Part shown: piece after piece, positions 17,637 through 26,125 of the stretch
Layout of the letters: the number at the start of each line of letters is the position of its first letter
How positions within the stretch are numbered: position 1 is the stretch's first letter
Source: Anabaena cylindrica PCC 7122
GTDB taxonomy: Bacteria; Cyanobacteriota; Cyanobacteriia; Cyanobacteriales; Nostocaceae
Reading direction: 5' to 3'
NCBI RefSeq assembly: GCF_000317695.1
Contig: NC_019771.1
Location: 3,951,001 to 4,015,000, forward strand
Length of the DNA: 64,000 nucleotides
The notes under the pieces: model-generated
Seen by the model: the letters and a program-made list of their open reading frames with translations, nothing else
Databases searched by the model: none
Told to the model about the DNA's origin: nothing
Program-made: the position numbers and the translations under genes

Positions 17637-17804
17637 TTAAGTTTTGTGGTAATTGCCAATAAATTCAGGACTTACGTATGAGTCATATTTTAAGCAAGGA
17701 GTTATTACTTTCACATAACAGTGTCGTAGTAATTCCCATACTCGCGGGTGCATTTCTTCAATAATGGTGTTAAAGTTATCGGCTAATTTTTCTTCAGTAA
17801 TCAT
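17637..17804 (-). CDS. Small hypothetical protein
   Basis: 55 residues from the ATG at 17804 (MITEEKLADNFNTIIEEMHPRV...). GGAGAG lies 6-7 bases before that ATG, which supports it over the upstream in-frame ATGs. The N-terminal half is an acidic helix, and the C-terminal half is aromatic with one Cys pair. No family recognised. The 27-bp palindrome at 17981-18007 is about 180 bases upstream and may regulate it. Confidence 0.45.
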   Translation of the reverse strand: MITEEKLADNFNTIIEEMHPRVWELLRHCYVKVITPCLKYDSYVSPEFIGNYHKT

Positions 17805-17837
17805 AATTCTCTCCATGACTGGTGCATAATAGTGCAA

Positions 17838-18518
17838 TCAGGATAAAGAACTTTTTCAGTTCTACAAACCATCAATTGTTGAAAATCTTTTCACTTACAC
17901 CTGAAAACTTTTCGTTGTTAACGGTGCGTTATAGAAATCATCAAAACTGAATTTTCTGGGGAAAACTGTATTTTTTACTAATATTTACCAAATTATTTGG
18001 TAAATATATAAATTTTTAGCCAACTTTAAATGCAGAGGTGCAACACACATTGCTGAAATGCACTTCGCATTACGACAACGTATGATTTTGTCTCACGCAG
18101 AGGCGCAGAGGCACAGAGAGTAAGAGTCTGAGAGATTGAATATTTGAGATTTAGCATTGTTTTCCACATCACATTATGTAAATATGTTCAGGATTTTTAA
18201 CTTGTTTGCGGTGGAACGCGCACTTCCTGTGAGGTTCTACAGGGTTCTACAAGCGATCGCATCTGTAACCCTACGGTGTGAACTTTTCATCAGCATATTC
18301 TCAATCCCATTTCTGACATAGCTAAAAAGTTAAAGTGTTTTTCTCAAGGGGCAATTATGCGTTTGTTTCTTATTTTTTATAAAAGCAGATATTGATAAAT
18401 GAGTGTGAGTGGAATAATTTGATTAATGCTCTAGATAAACATTGTAATTTCAACTTTTGACTTAATATTATTAATTAGCATAGATAAAATAAATCAACAT
18501 AAATATACTGGAGTGATT
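17838..18518. other. Non-coding stretch upstream of psiE
   Basis: About 680 bases without a gene. It contains the perfect palindrome at 17981-18007 and a short GCAGAGGCGCAGAGGCACAG dispersed repeat near 18099. A HIP1-containing block follows near 18255. I see no clear Pho box before the PsiE-like gene. Confidence 0.5.
17981..18007. promoter_or_regulatory. Perfect palindrome of the TTTACC-N9-GGTAAA type
   Basis: ATATTTACCAAA and its exact complement TTTGGTAAATAT are separated by TTA (12-bp arms). The core TTTACC-N9-GGTAAA has the same 21-bp geometry as three sites upstream of modA at 20040-20181, suggesting one DNA-binding regulator for all four. Confidence 0.55.
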
Positions 18519-18968
18519 ATGCCAAAACGCATTCTTGTAGAAGTCAATAGTTGGTTTCAGCGAGATAGAATTGTCCGCAATTTAGAAGTTTTCCAAGATA
18601 TTATTGTTATCTCTCTATGCGTCAGCCTATTCTGTGTGATGTTAATCAGATTAGGAGATATGTTTTTCTCATTTTTGCATCCACTTGATTTACGGCAAGT
18701 AACATCTGATATTTTGTTTATCTTGATACTTGTTGAATTATTTAGACTGTTAGTTGATTACATTCAAGAACATAGCATCTCTGTCGGTGCAGCAGTAGAA
18801 ATTACTATTGTTTCTGCTTTACGAGAAATTATTCTACGCGGTGTGCTAGAAATTCCGCGTGATCAAATTTTTGGAATTTCTGTATTTCTATTAGTATTAG
18901 CAGGAATTTTCATCACTATTCCTTGGATATCTAAATCATTTGGAAATATCAAAGTTAGCGAAGATTAA
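18519..18968 (+). CDS. PsiE family phosphate-starvation-inducible protein
   Basis: 149 residues with four hydrophobic segments (about 28-50, 68-85, 90-112 and 122-142). The layout and the segments SDILFILILVELFRLLVDYI and ALREIILRGVLEI match the PsiE family, small inner-membrane proteins of unknown activity named for phosphate-starvation induction in E. coli. I use the ATG at 18519 because GGAG lies 5 bases before it; an in-frame GTG two codons upstream is the alternative. Single gene. Confidence 0.78.
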   Translation: MPKRILVEVNSWFQRDRIVRNLEVFQDIIVISLCVSLFCVMLIRLGDMFFSFLHPLDLRQVTSDILFILILVELFRLLVDYIQEHSISVGAAVEITIVSALREIILRGVLEIPRDQIFGISVFLLVLAGIFITIPWISKSFGNIKVSED

Positions 18969-19169
18969 GGATTATATTTAATTTGTATAGGAATCCGGTT
19001 TGATTATTGAAAATATACGTAGGGTTTGTATAGCCCTGTCGGCATGGCTAGGCTAAAGCAACAGCGTAACGCACCCTACAATACCTAATCTTGTTTACTT
19101 AATATTCCTACATATTTCATAAATGCAGGAATATTGAATCTATGAAAAATTGTTGATACTCAGCTATGA

Positions 19170-19997
19170 CTAAGGTAGAATAAACCCATATTTTTTGAAT
19201 ATAGCTTTAGCTTGATCACTAGATAAAAATCGGGAAAAAGTCTTAGCTGCATCAACGTTTTTACTACGTTTAAGAACTGCTAAAGGATAAATAATTGCAG
19301 AGTGATATTTTTCGTCAGCAGCAACTACAACTTTTACGTTTTTGGAAATTTTTGCATCAGTAGTATAAATCAAACCTGCATCAGCATTCCCAGTTTCTAC
19401 AGATGCTAGAACTTGGCGCACGTTATTAGCATAAACCAGTTTTGACTTGATCTGTGGCCAGAGTTTCAATTTTTCCAAAACTTGTTGTGCATATTGTCCA
19501 GCAGGTACGCTTCTAGGTTCACCAATAGCGATTTTTTTAACTTTTGCATCTTTAAGATTGTAAAAGCTGGTTACACCAGAAGAATTAGCTGGTACAACTA
19601 ACACAAGCTTGTTTTTAGCGATGATGGTACGAGTACCAGGAATTAAAAGATTTTTTTGTTCTAAAGCATCTACTTGTCTTTTTGCAGCAGAGATAAATAT
19701 ATCCGTAGGGGCCCCTTGCTCGATTTGTTGTTGCAAAGCACCAGAACTACCAAAGTTATAATTCATATTGATGTTTGGCTGACTTTGTTGGTAGAGAGGC
19801 TGAATTTCTTTTAGTACATCTTGCAGACTTGCCGCAGCAGATACCAGCAAGTTTATTTTGGATTGTGCTATGACAGGGACTGAAGTTAGGCTTGGTAAGC
19901 CAATTGCTATTAGTACTGTAGTCAATGCTGTCACAATTGATATCATCAACCATCTTCTTTTCATTGAAAAAAGCTTGTTGGAGAACTTTCGTTTCAT
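19170..19997 (-). CDS. modA: Molybdate ABC transporter substrate-binding protein
   Basis: 275 residues with an N-terminal basic and hydrophobic signal region (about 1-45, cleavage plausible after VIAQS). The mature protein has the ModA motifs: LLVSAAASLQDVLKEI, NFGSSGALQQQIEQGAPTDIF, KLVLVVPANS, IGEPRSVPAGQYA and NADAGLIYTTDA. It would capture molybdate (or tungstate) in the periplasm for ModBC. No modB or modC is next to it; in many cyanobacteria these lie elsewhere. Three related palindromes lie 43-184 bases upstream of the start, a strong hint of specific regulation. Confidence 0.9.
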   Translation of the reverse strand: MKRKFSNKLFSMKRRWLMISIVTALTTVLIAIGLPSLTSVPVIAQSKINLLVSAAASLQDVLKEIQPLYQQSQPNINMNYNFGSSGALQQQIEQGAPTDIFISAAKRQVDALEQKNLLIPGTRTIIAKNKLVLVVPANSSGVTSFYNLKDAKVKKIAIGEPRSVPAGQYAQQVLEKLKLWPQIKSKLVYANNVRQVLASVETGNADAGLIYTTDAKISKNVKVVVAADEKYHSAIIYPLAVLKRSKNVDAAKTFSRFLSSDQAKAIFKKYGFILP

Positions 19998-20736
19998 GAG
20001 AAGTGATACTCAGTAGAGTCTTTGTAATGTTATCAGGTGTTTACCGTTTAAGTTGGTAAATATTTGCATATCTACACCCTAAAAGATGTATTGTATAATA
20101 CAATTAATTTTTTATTGCTGGATGTAAAGTAATTTTCACCAACTAAGTTGGTATAGCAATTTTACCAACTAATTCGGTAAATATCTTTGATTTTTAAGTT
20201 TTGGAGTCAATTTTATCCACTCAAGCGGATTTTTTTATGTTAGCGTGTCTATAACGCGTAGTTGCTATTATTATGCAAATCTGAAATATGGAACATTCTT
20301 TAGTTAGGATTTAGGCAAATGTCACACCAAACATCTATTTTATGGTGAATCAAACATCAAATATCTGTTTGTTTGCAGGATTCATGAAGTCTGACGCACC
20401 CTACAAAGCAAGTCTGTTGCGTAAGTCCTGTTAGTATATCCATTGTTTTTTTGACACTAATTATTTTATACATATATTTTACTTAATTTTTTCTTAAAAC
20501 AAACTGAATATTACCTAGATTACACATCACAAGAACCTTCTATTGTTACCAAAACCCTATATACTAGACTAGAATTTAGTGAAATTTGAGCTTTTTGTTA
20601 ATTGCAATACCATAAACTATTAATTTTTAGATGAAATGCTAGATAGTTTTTAAGATTATTTAGTAGGAACTAAATCCACTATCATCAGAAAAAACCGACA
20701 TTCATGTGGTGTGAAAATCAAGAGGGGAATGAACAA
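19998..20736. other. Divergent intergenic region between modA and the squalene/phytoene-synthase-like gene
   Basis: About 740 bases with no coding frame. The modA-proximal part carries three palindromic sites (20040-20181). Around 20390 there is a common cyanobacterial GACGCACCCTACA spacer fragment. The remainder is AT-rich and presumably holds the promoter of the gene at 20737. Confidence 0.5.
20040..20181. promoter_or_regulatory. Three palindromic operator-like sites upstream of modA
   Basis: Three 21-bp sites share the layout TTTACC-N9-GGTAAA. They lie at 20040-20060 (core GTTTAAGTT), 20135-20155 (TTCACC-AACTAAGTT-GGTATA, with a perfect ACCAACT-A-AGTTGGT centre) and 20161-20181 (core AACTAATTC). 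The last two start 26 bases apart. A fourth site is at 17981-18007. Position just upstream of modA suggests repression or activation of molybdate uptake. Confidence 0.6.
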
Positions 20737-21567
20737 ATGGATTTACGTGGAGATGCATTGCAAATCCTCAGAGAAACTAGCCGAACTTTTTATATTCCAA
20801 TAAGTACTTTACCGTCAGGGTTGCAAGAAGCTGTTGCATCAGCCTACTTGTGTATGCGCGCTATTGATGAAATTGAAGATCATCCAGAATTGGATAATGT
20901 AACCAAGTCACATTTGTTGCGAAGTATTAGCCGCACTTTACAAGCTGGGGTTGATGGTTTTGCCGTAGATGCGTTTTCTCTAGGATTTCGTGGATATGAA
21001 GATTCTTTAGCAGAAGTCAGTCTGCGAGTCAGAGAATGGTCAATTTTAGCACCAGAAAGTATTGCGCCTCGAATTTGGGATGCAACAGCAGCAATGGCAG
21101 ATAGGATGGCTGATTGGGCAGAAATAAATTGGAAAATTGCAACAGAATCTGATTTAGATCGTTATACATTTGGGGTAGCAGGTGCTGTAGGCTTGTTACT
21201 ATCAGATTTATGGTCTTGGTACGATGGCACGGAAACTAATCGGACTCAAGCGATTGGGTTTGGACGGGGTTTACAAGCGGTGAATATTTTACGTAATAAT
21301 ACTGAAGATTTAACCCGTGGGGTAGACTTTTTCCCAGAAGGTTGGAATAACGACAATCTCCAACAATATGCACGTCGTAATTTGGCTTTGGCAGATGCTT
21401 ATACTAGTTCTCTTCCTGCGGGGCCGGCTTTACAGTTCTGCCAAATTCCTCTGGCTTTAGCTCATGGTACTCTTGATGCTTTGGCTAGTGGCAAGGAAAA
21501 ACTCAGCCGTAGTGATGTTTATGCTTTGATTGAAAACCTTATGGATGTCAATGTCAAAGCTAGTTAA
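20737..21567 (+). CDS. Squalene/phytoene synthase family protein
   Basis: 276 residues from the ATG preceded by AGAGGGG; the frame is open 11 codons further up. Trans-isoprenyl synthase features are SRTFYIPISTLP near residue 15, the first Asp-rich motif AIDEIEDHPE near 42, and YTFGVAGAVGLLL near 137. The second Asp motif, normally NILRDxxED, reads NILRNNTEDLTRGVDFFP here, with Asn replacing the first Asp. The enzyme would condense two prenyl diphosphates to squalene or a related product. The altered motif leaves the catalysed reaction uncertain. No hopanoid or carotenoid gene adjoins it. Confidence 0.82.
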   Translation: MDLRGDALQILRETSRTFYIPISTLPSGLQEAVASAYLCMRAIDEIEDHPELDNVTKSHLLRSISRTLQAGVDGFAVDAFSLGFRGYEDSLAEVSLRVREWSILAPESIAPRIWDATAAMADRMADWAEINWKIATESDLDRYTFGVAGAVGLLLSDLWSWYDGTETNRTQAIGFGRGLQAVNILRNNTEDLTRGVDFFPEGWNNDNLQQYARRNLALADAYTSSLPAGPALQFCQIPLALAHGTLDALASGKEKLSRSDVYALIENLMDVNVKAS

Positions 21568-21602
21568 TTATCTGGGAAAATAAACATCTGGTGACAAAGT
21601 AG

Positions 21603-21622
21603 AGACGTTGCATACAACGTCT
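21603..21622. terminator. Hairpin between convergent genes, likely bidirectional terminator
   Basis: AGACGTTG and CAACGTCT form an 8-bp stem around CATA, followed by TT. It lies 36 bases after the squalene-synthase-like stop and 27 bases before the devC stop on the other strand. It is part of the widespread Nostoc GTAGAGACGTTGCATACAACG repeat. Confidence 0.55.
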
Positions 21623-21648
21623 TTACAAGAGTTATGAAAGACTAATGT

Positions 21649-22824
21649 TCAAAACATATCGGCAGGATCAGCGGCTTGGAGTTTACGAGTTGCGATCGCA
21701 CCAGAAATTGCACACATGGTAATGGTCAGCACTAAAACTTGCATACCACGAATGATCGTCATGTATACTGGTAAGTTAGTGGCTTGTCTGGTTAATTGAT
21801 AAAGCCCCAATGATACCGCTAAACCAGGTATAAAGCCTAGAATAGCCAAAATCAAAGCTTCTTCAAATATCACAATTAACAGGTAATAATTTCGATAGCC
21901 AATGGCTTTAAAGGTAGCATATTCACGTAGATGGGCATTGACATCAGCGGAAAGGATTTGATAAACAATAATTACCCCCACCACAAATCCCATTGAGACA
22001 CCTAAACTGAAAATAAATCCAATGGGTGAATTGGTTCTCCAAAAATTGTTCTCAAATTCAATAAATTCTGCATGGGTTAATACTCTCACATCATCTGTAA
22101 GGTACAGTCTCAAATTTTTGGCTACTTGTTGCGAGTCATAGCCTGGTTTAATTTTCACCAAACCAAGACTGACACTGCTAGATGGACGTTTGGGAACTAA
22201 CCGTAATAGGTTCTGATCACTAGTGATTAAGCTGCCATCAGTGCCAAAAGAAGCACCTATTTTAAATAACCCACCGACAGTAATCGTGCGTCCATCAATT
22301 TCAGTCGTAACGGTTTTACCTTGGTCAATTTGTGCGATCGCTTTTTGATAATCTCCTCTCGCACCCCGATCAAATAAAACTGTGTCTGGTAGTTTAATTG
22401 CAGCTAATTGTTGATTGACTTCTGGTAAATCAAAAACTGGTCTATTGGGATTAAAGCCGATTCCCAACACTGCTGTTTCTTTACGAGTTTGAGGATTTTT
22501 CCAGGTGATGACATTGAGATAAATTGCTTCTGCTGACTGCACCCCTGGTATATCCATTGCTTGGTATAGTCTCCGTCGAGAAAAAGTAGACATACTTTGC
22601 AAATTACGGGTTTGGGGACTAGTTAAAATAATATCCGCGTGCAAACTGCGATGTAACCTAGTGTTGCTGTCATAGAGTGCAGTTTGAAAGCCTAGCTGCA
22701 TAAACATGAGAATGTCAGCAAAGGCAATACCTGATAACGCTACTAGCAAGCGACTTTTATCATGACTTAGTTGCAACCACCCCAGAGGTGTCCGTCGTCG
22801 CAACTGTTGAAGTATTCGCATCAT
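21649..22824 (-). CDS. devC: DevC-family ABC exporter permease
   Basis: About 391 residues from MMRILQQLRRRTPLGWLQLS, the family N-terminus; the frame is open much further upstream, but that part is repeat-derived (CTTCCTT repeats and a MITE) and should not be translated. It has a MacB/FtsX layout: one N-terminal membrane segment, a large periplasmic domain (about 45-250) and three C-terminal membrane segments (FIFSLGVSMGFVVGVIIVYQ; YYLLIVIFEEALILAILGF; the last near the C-terminus). DevC works with DevB and the ATPase DevA, plus a TolC-type outer-membrane channel, exporting envelope glycolipids in heterocysts. No devA follows, so its ATPase must come from elsewhere. Confidence 0.88.
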   Translation of the reverse strand: MMRILQQLRRRTPLGWLQLSHDKSRLLVALSGIAFADILMFMQLGFQTALYDSNTRLHRSLHADIILTSPQTRNLQSMSTFSRRRLYQAMDIPGVQSAEAIYLNVITWKNPQTRKETAVLGIGFNPNRPVFDLPEVNQQLAAIKLPDTVLFDRGARGDYQKAIAQIDQGKTVTTEIDGRTITVGGLFKIGASFGTDGSLITSDQNLLRLVPKRPSSSVSLGLVKIKPGYDSQQVAKNLRLYLTDDVRVLTHAEFIEFENNFWRTNSPIGFIFSLGVSMGFVVGVIIVYQILSADVNAHLREYATFKAIGYRNYYLLIVIFEEALILAILGFIPGLAVSLGLYQLTRQATNLPVYMTIIRGMQVLVLTITMCAISGAIATRKLQAADPADMF

Positions 22825-22937
22825 ATTAGAGATGAGGGAATAAGGAGAACAAGAAGGGGAATATTTATCTTCCTTCTTCCTTCTTCCTTCGCGTCCTTCG
22901 CGTCTTTGCGGTTCATTCAATCCGTATTCTTTGAGTA

Positions 22938-23062
22938 AGGGACTTTCAAATAAAAAAATATACAAAAATTTCTTGTGGTGCGGGCATCTTGCCCGCAAAT
23001 TATCAAGGACGGGCAGGATGCCCATCCCACAAGATTGGATAATTTATTTTCTGGTGTTCCCT
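22938..23062. repeat. MITE-like element (AGGGA-ended family), copy A
   Basis: 125 bp starting AGGGACTTTCAAATAAAAAA and ending GGTGTTCCCT. The core hairpin contains TTGTGGTGCGGGCATCTTGC and the opposed GGACGGGCAGGATGCCCATC. The same element occurs at 31610-31735 (inverted), 38421-38590 and 38591-38718. Here it sits between devB and devC, inside the presumed operon. Confidence 0.75.
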
Positions 23063-23085
23063 AAAGAGTAACTGTTGCGTGCAAA

Positions 23086-24279
23086 TTAAAGTTCGATCAC
23101 TACCTTGACTTGCATATTGGTTAAATTGGCAGCTTTCTGACTCGAAGCTGGATCTAGTCGGATATGGACTTTTATCACCCTGTTGTCAATATTGGTAGAA
23201 GGGTCAGTATTAATTGCATTCTGCCGCTGTACCTGTAAACCTATCCGTTCCACCGTTCCCTGTAATTCCATCGGTAGAACATCACCAGATACCCGTACCT
23301 GTTGCCCTGGATGCAGTTTTTTAATATCGCTTTCGTAAACTTCGGCAACTGCGTACATTTGACTAGTTTGGCCAATATCGGCAATGCCATTATTTGATAT
23401 TAATTCTCCAGGACGGGTGTGAATTTCAAATACCTGTCCATTTTGGGGCGATCGCACGTAAGCTTGTTGAAGATCAACTTCTGCTTTTTTCACAGCTGCT
23501 TGAGTACGACCAATTTCGGCTTTGGCTGCGACTACATCAACTGGACGCACTTCCACAATTTGATCTAATGTAGCGATCGCTTCTTTGATTCGTTGTTGGC
23601 CTGTTAACTGGATACTCTTTAACTCTGCCTGTGCTGCTTGCAGGCTTTTTTGGGCAGTTTCTAGAGTTAGGCGTTTACTATCGAGTTGAGAGGCTGAAAT
23701 TGCACCTTCTACATATAGTTCCTGATAACGTTGGTTTTCTGATTTTGCATTGACTAACTCAGCTTGCAAGCTGGCAATAGCAGCAGTTTGGGTATCCATA
23801 TTCCCTTGGTTTTCTGCTATCAAACGGGTAATAGTTGCTTGTTGGGTGGCAATTTCTCCACGTTTTGCACCAGCTTGAATGCGGGATAAATTAGCTTTGG
23901 CTACTTTGACTTCTTCCTCTGCTTCCTGTAATGCAGCTTGCAAGCGATCGCGATTGTCTAAAATAGCAATTATCTGTCCTTCTTGTACCTTCTCTCCTTC
24001 CTGCACCAATAACTTTTCTATCCGGCTACCTTCACCAGATCCACCAGATGAGAGTTTAATCACTTTTCCTTGTGGTTCAATCCTTCCCAAAGCTGTAACT
24101 GTTTTCAGTTCGGGTATGATGATCACTGGCATTACTGCATCCTCGGCTTTATCTCTCAACCGCATCACAGTAAATGTACCAACACCTACAACAGTAAATG
24201 AGGCAATTATAGATATCGTAATTGGTAGCCAAATCAGAGAGTGAGAAGATAATGAACCTTGTAGCTTGGGGTTCTGCAC
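23086..24279 (-). CDS. devB: DevB-family ABC exporter membrane fusion protein
   Basis: 397 residues starting at GTG. An N-terminal membrane anchor (about 15-40) leads into a split biotinyl-lipoyl domain (GRIEPQGKVIKLSSGG; VQEGEKVQEGQIIAILD). A long alpha-helical hairpin (about 115-270, rich in Ala, Glu and Gln) carries YQELYVEGAISASQLDSKR. The second lipoyl half is YVRSPQNGQVFEIHTRPGE, and a C-terminal beta domain follows. This periplasmic adaptor links DevC with a TolC-like channel. It is the first gene of devB-devC, divergent from a TetR gene, with a perfect 21-bp palindrome between them. Confidence 0.9.
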   Translation of the reverse strand: MQNPKLQGSLSSHSLIWLPITISIIASFTVVGVGTFTVMRLRDKAEDAVMPVIIIPELKTVTALGRIEPQGKVIKLSSGGSGEGSRIEKLLVQEGEKVQEGQIIAILDNRDRLQAALQEAEEEVKVAKANLSRIQAGAKRGEIATQQATITRLIAENQGNMDTQTAAIASLQAELVNAKSENQRYQELYVEGAISASQLDSKRLTLETAQKSLQAAQAELKSIQLTGQQRIKEAIATLDQIVEVRPVDVVAAKAEIGRTQAAVKKAEVDLQQAYVRSPQNGQVFEIHTRPGELISNNGIADIGQTSQMYAVAEVYESDIKKLHPGQQVRVSGDVLPMELQGTVERIGLQVQRQNAINTDPSTNIDNRVIKVHIRLDPASSQKAANLTNMQVKVVIEL

Positions 24280-24392
24280 AATAGCATACCTTTTAAGCGA
24301 TGCAAAATTTGTTCATGAAAATGCAAATTGCTTAACTGAGGAGTATTAAGGTAGAAGTTTGCACTTGAGAAAAATATTTTTGATCTGCATCA

Positions 24393-24413
24393 AAAACTAA
24401 ACCGTTTAGTTTT
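24393..24413. promoter_or_regulatory. TetR-type operator palindrome between devB and tetR
   Basis: AAAACTAAAC, a single C, then the exact complement GTTTAGTTTT: a 21-bp perfect palindrome. It lies 114 bases before devB and 87 bases before the TetR-family gene. Size and symmetry fit a TetR dimer site that controls both divergent units. Confidence 0.7.
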
Positions 24414-24499
24414 AAACTGTAGGCTAGAAGGACTAGTTAAGTCAACTAGGCAGCCTTCCTTTATATAGAACTGTTGACAAATAAGGATAATAGTAAAAT

Positions 24500-25144
24500 A
24501 TGGTACGCCCAAAAATTGGGGAGATAGAGCGAGGGCATTCAGATAAAGTAGAAAAGATTCTGCAAGGAGCAATGAGGGAGTTCTTAAAACAAGGTTACGC
24601 AGGAACTAGCATGGATCGGGTTGCTGAAGCAGCGGGAGTATCTAAAGCGACGGTATACAGCCACTTCCAAGATAAAGTTGGACTTTTCAGCGCCTTGATA
24701 GAACGACTAGCCAGAAAACAGTTTCAGTCAATTTTTGGTCAACATCCCCTGGTGGGAGAACCATTCGTAGTTTTACGGAGTTTGGCAAAAACTGCTTTAG
24801 AGCAAATGATGACAGATCCAGAATATCTGGCGTTTGAGCGAGTGCTGATTGGTGAATCTGTCCGGTTTCCAGAACTAGCGCAAGTTTTTATCCGTTCTAT
24901 TGCCAAACCAGCAATTGAGACTATTAGTCAATACTTAGGATCACATCCAGAATTAAAAATACCCGATCCTGAAGCAACAGCGAGAATCTTAATTGGTTCA
25001 ATAGCACATTTTGCCATCACTCAAAAAGTTTTATATGGTGAGGATATTATCCCCATGGAGAGCGATCGCTTGATTGACGCTTTAACCCATTTAATTGTAA
25101 CTAGTGCAGAGGCGACAAATAATAATGGTAAAGTTTCATCATAG
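24500..25144 (+). CDS. TetR/AcrR family transcriptional regulator
   Basis: 214 residues. The N-terminal TetR helix-turn-helix is SMDRVAEAAGVSKATVYSHF at about residues 37-56, after the characteristic REFLKQGYAGT. The C-terminal ligand domain (about 75-205) resembles the TetR_C AefR-like type (EPFVVLRSLAKTALEQMM; RVLIGESVRFPELAQVF). It probably represses itself and devB-devC through the palindrome in the shared intergenic region, sensing an exported compound. That regulatory link is inference from divergence and the operator. Confidence 0.88.
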   Translation: MVRPKIGEIERGHSDKVEKILQGAMREFLKQGYAGTSMDRVAEAAGVSKATVYSHFQDKVGLFSALIERLARKQFQSIFGQHPLVGEPFVVLRSLAKTALEQMMTDPEYLAFERVLIGESVRFPELAQVFIRSIAKPAIETISQYLGSHPELKIPDPEATARILIGSIAHFAITQKVLYGEDIIPMESDRLIDALTHLIVTSAEATNNNGKVSS

Positions 25145-25213
25145 GTTGGTTTGAATTATTAGATGCTGTTTAAAAGTTGGTGTTGGGTTTCCTTCCGTCA
25201 AACCAAACTACGG

Positions 25214-25681
25214 CTACTCCACTTTGTCCAAATTCACTTCACAATCTGCTAACAACTCATCCAAACTATCTGGAAACTTCCCTCGCGCTACCATTTTAGT
25301 AAATACATCATAACAATCATCCTTAGCGCCTTCTTTACGCGGAAATCCCAACCACAAAATCACAATTGCTTTTAATTGTGGGGTATCAAACACCCGAAAA
25401 AATAGTCGATACCGTTCTGGTAAACCCATTTTTTTGACTCGACTATAGCGTTTTAATGCACCCGTTAATACAAAATGACTAGCAAAAGGATCAGAGGGAA
25501 TTTTAGTTTCAATTGCTATTGTAATTGCTGCAAAAAGTTTCACTGTTGCATGAGTTTTAAACTCAGCTTCTGGTAATTGTTCGCGCAAATTAACAACGCG
25601 GTTTGATAATGCTTGATATTGAGTACCAAATAGTTGAGGATGAAAATAAATTTCCCAGTTATTACTAACAAATTTACTCAT
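25214..25681 (-). CDS. Type II toxin, YhaV family
   Basis: 155 residues. It matches the YhaV ribonuclease toxins: NNWEIYFHPQLFGTQYQAL at the N-terminus, FKTHATVKLFAAI in the middle, then RYRLFFRVFD and IVILWLGFPRKEGAKDDCYD, ending with a YDVFTKMVARGKFPDSL segment. YhaV cleaves mRNA in a translation-dependent manner and belongs to the RelE superfamily. Its start overlaps the antitoxin stop by 8 bases, so synthesis is coupled. Confidence 0.88.
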   Translation of the reverse strand: MSKFVSNNWEIYFHPQLFGTQYQALSNRVVNLREQLPEAEFKTHATVKLFAAITIAIETKIPSDPFASHFVLTGALKRYSRVKKMGLPERYRLFFRVFDTPQLKAIVILWLGFPRKEGAKDDCYDVFTKMVARGKFPDSLDELLADCEVNLDKVE

Positions 25682-25994
25682 CGTCTAACTGCACACCTTC
25701 AATTAGTTGATGAGCAGCTTCAGACATTTCTGTTGTATAAGGTTGTAGTGTATTATTTTTCAATGCTTCTGTGGTAGCAAAATCAAGAAACAGCCGCATT
25801 AATAGAGAGTCTTCTGCATCTTCATCATCATTCAATTGAGGAATAATTCGCACAATTGCTGTATCTGGGGATAAAACCTCAATCCAACCATCTGCATTAG
25901 CAAATTGGGGATGTTCACGATAAAAATCAGCAGGAAGTCGAAACCCTGAACTGTTACCAATTTTGGTGCTACGAATATTATAGGAGTTACTCAT
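25674..25994 (-). CDS. Type II antitoxin, PrlF/SohA-like (AbrB fold)
   Basis: 106 residues. The N-terminal swapped-hairpin AbrB-like DNA-binding region reads IRSTKIGNSSGFRLPADFY, and an acidic central part (LNDDEDAEDSLLMRLFLDFA) would wrap the YhaV toxin. It lies directly upstream of and overlaps the YhaV gene, the usual antitoxin-first order. It probably represses its own promoter, where a palindrome is found just upstream. Confidence 0.85.
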   Translation of the reverse strand: MSNSYNIRSTKIGNSSGFRLPADFYREHPQFANADGWIEVLSPDTAIVRIIPQLNDDEDAEDSLLMRLFLDFATTEALKNNTLQPYTTEMSEAAHQLIEGVQLDDE

Positions 25995-26009
25995 TTGTTG
26001 TGTATGTAC

Positions 26010-26027
26010 ATAATGTGATTACATTAT
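26010..26027. promoter_or_regulatory. Palindrome upstream of the prlF-yhaV operon
   Basis: ATAATGT-GATT-ACATTAT, perfect 7-bp arms, begins 16 bases before the antitoxin start and is next to a second palindrome TATGTACATA (26003-26012). Likely autoregulatory operator of the toxin-antitoxin operon. Confidence 0.5.
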
Positions 26028-26125
26028 ATCAATCATCTATAGGGATTTATCAATAGTTATTGACTATATAAGATTTGTAAAAAATGATATTGTGCTATAG
26101 ACAAAATTACACAAATAACCTCTTT

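Noticed and set aside
18361..18519. Pho box upstream of the PsiE-like gene
   Set aside because: I looked for tandem CTTAACCT-type repeats and found none convincing.
22825..23025. N-terminal extension of devC by about 67 codons
   Set aside because: The extra part is encoded by CTTCCTT repeats and a MITE, and family members start at MRILQQLRRRTPLGW.
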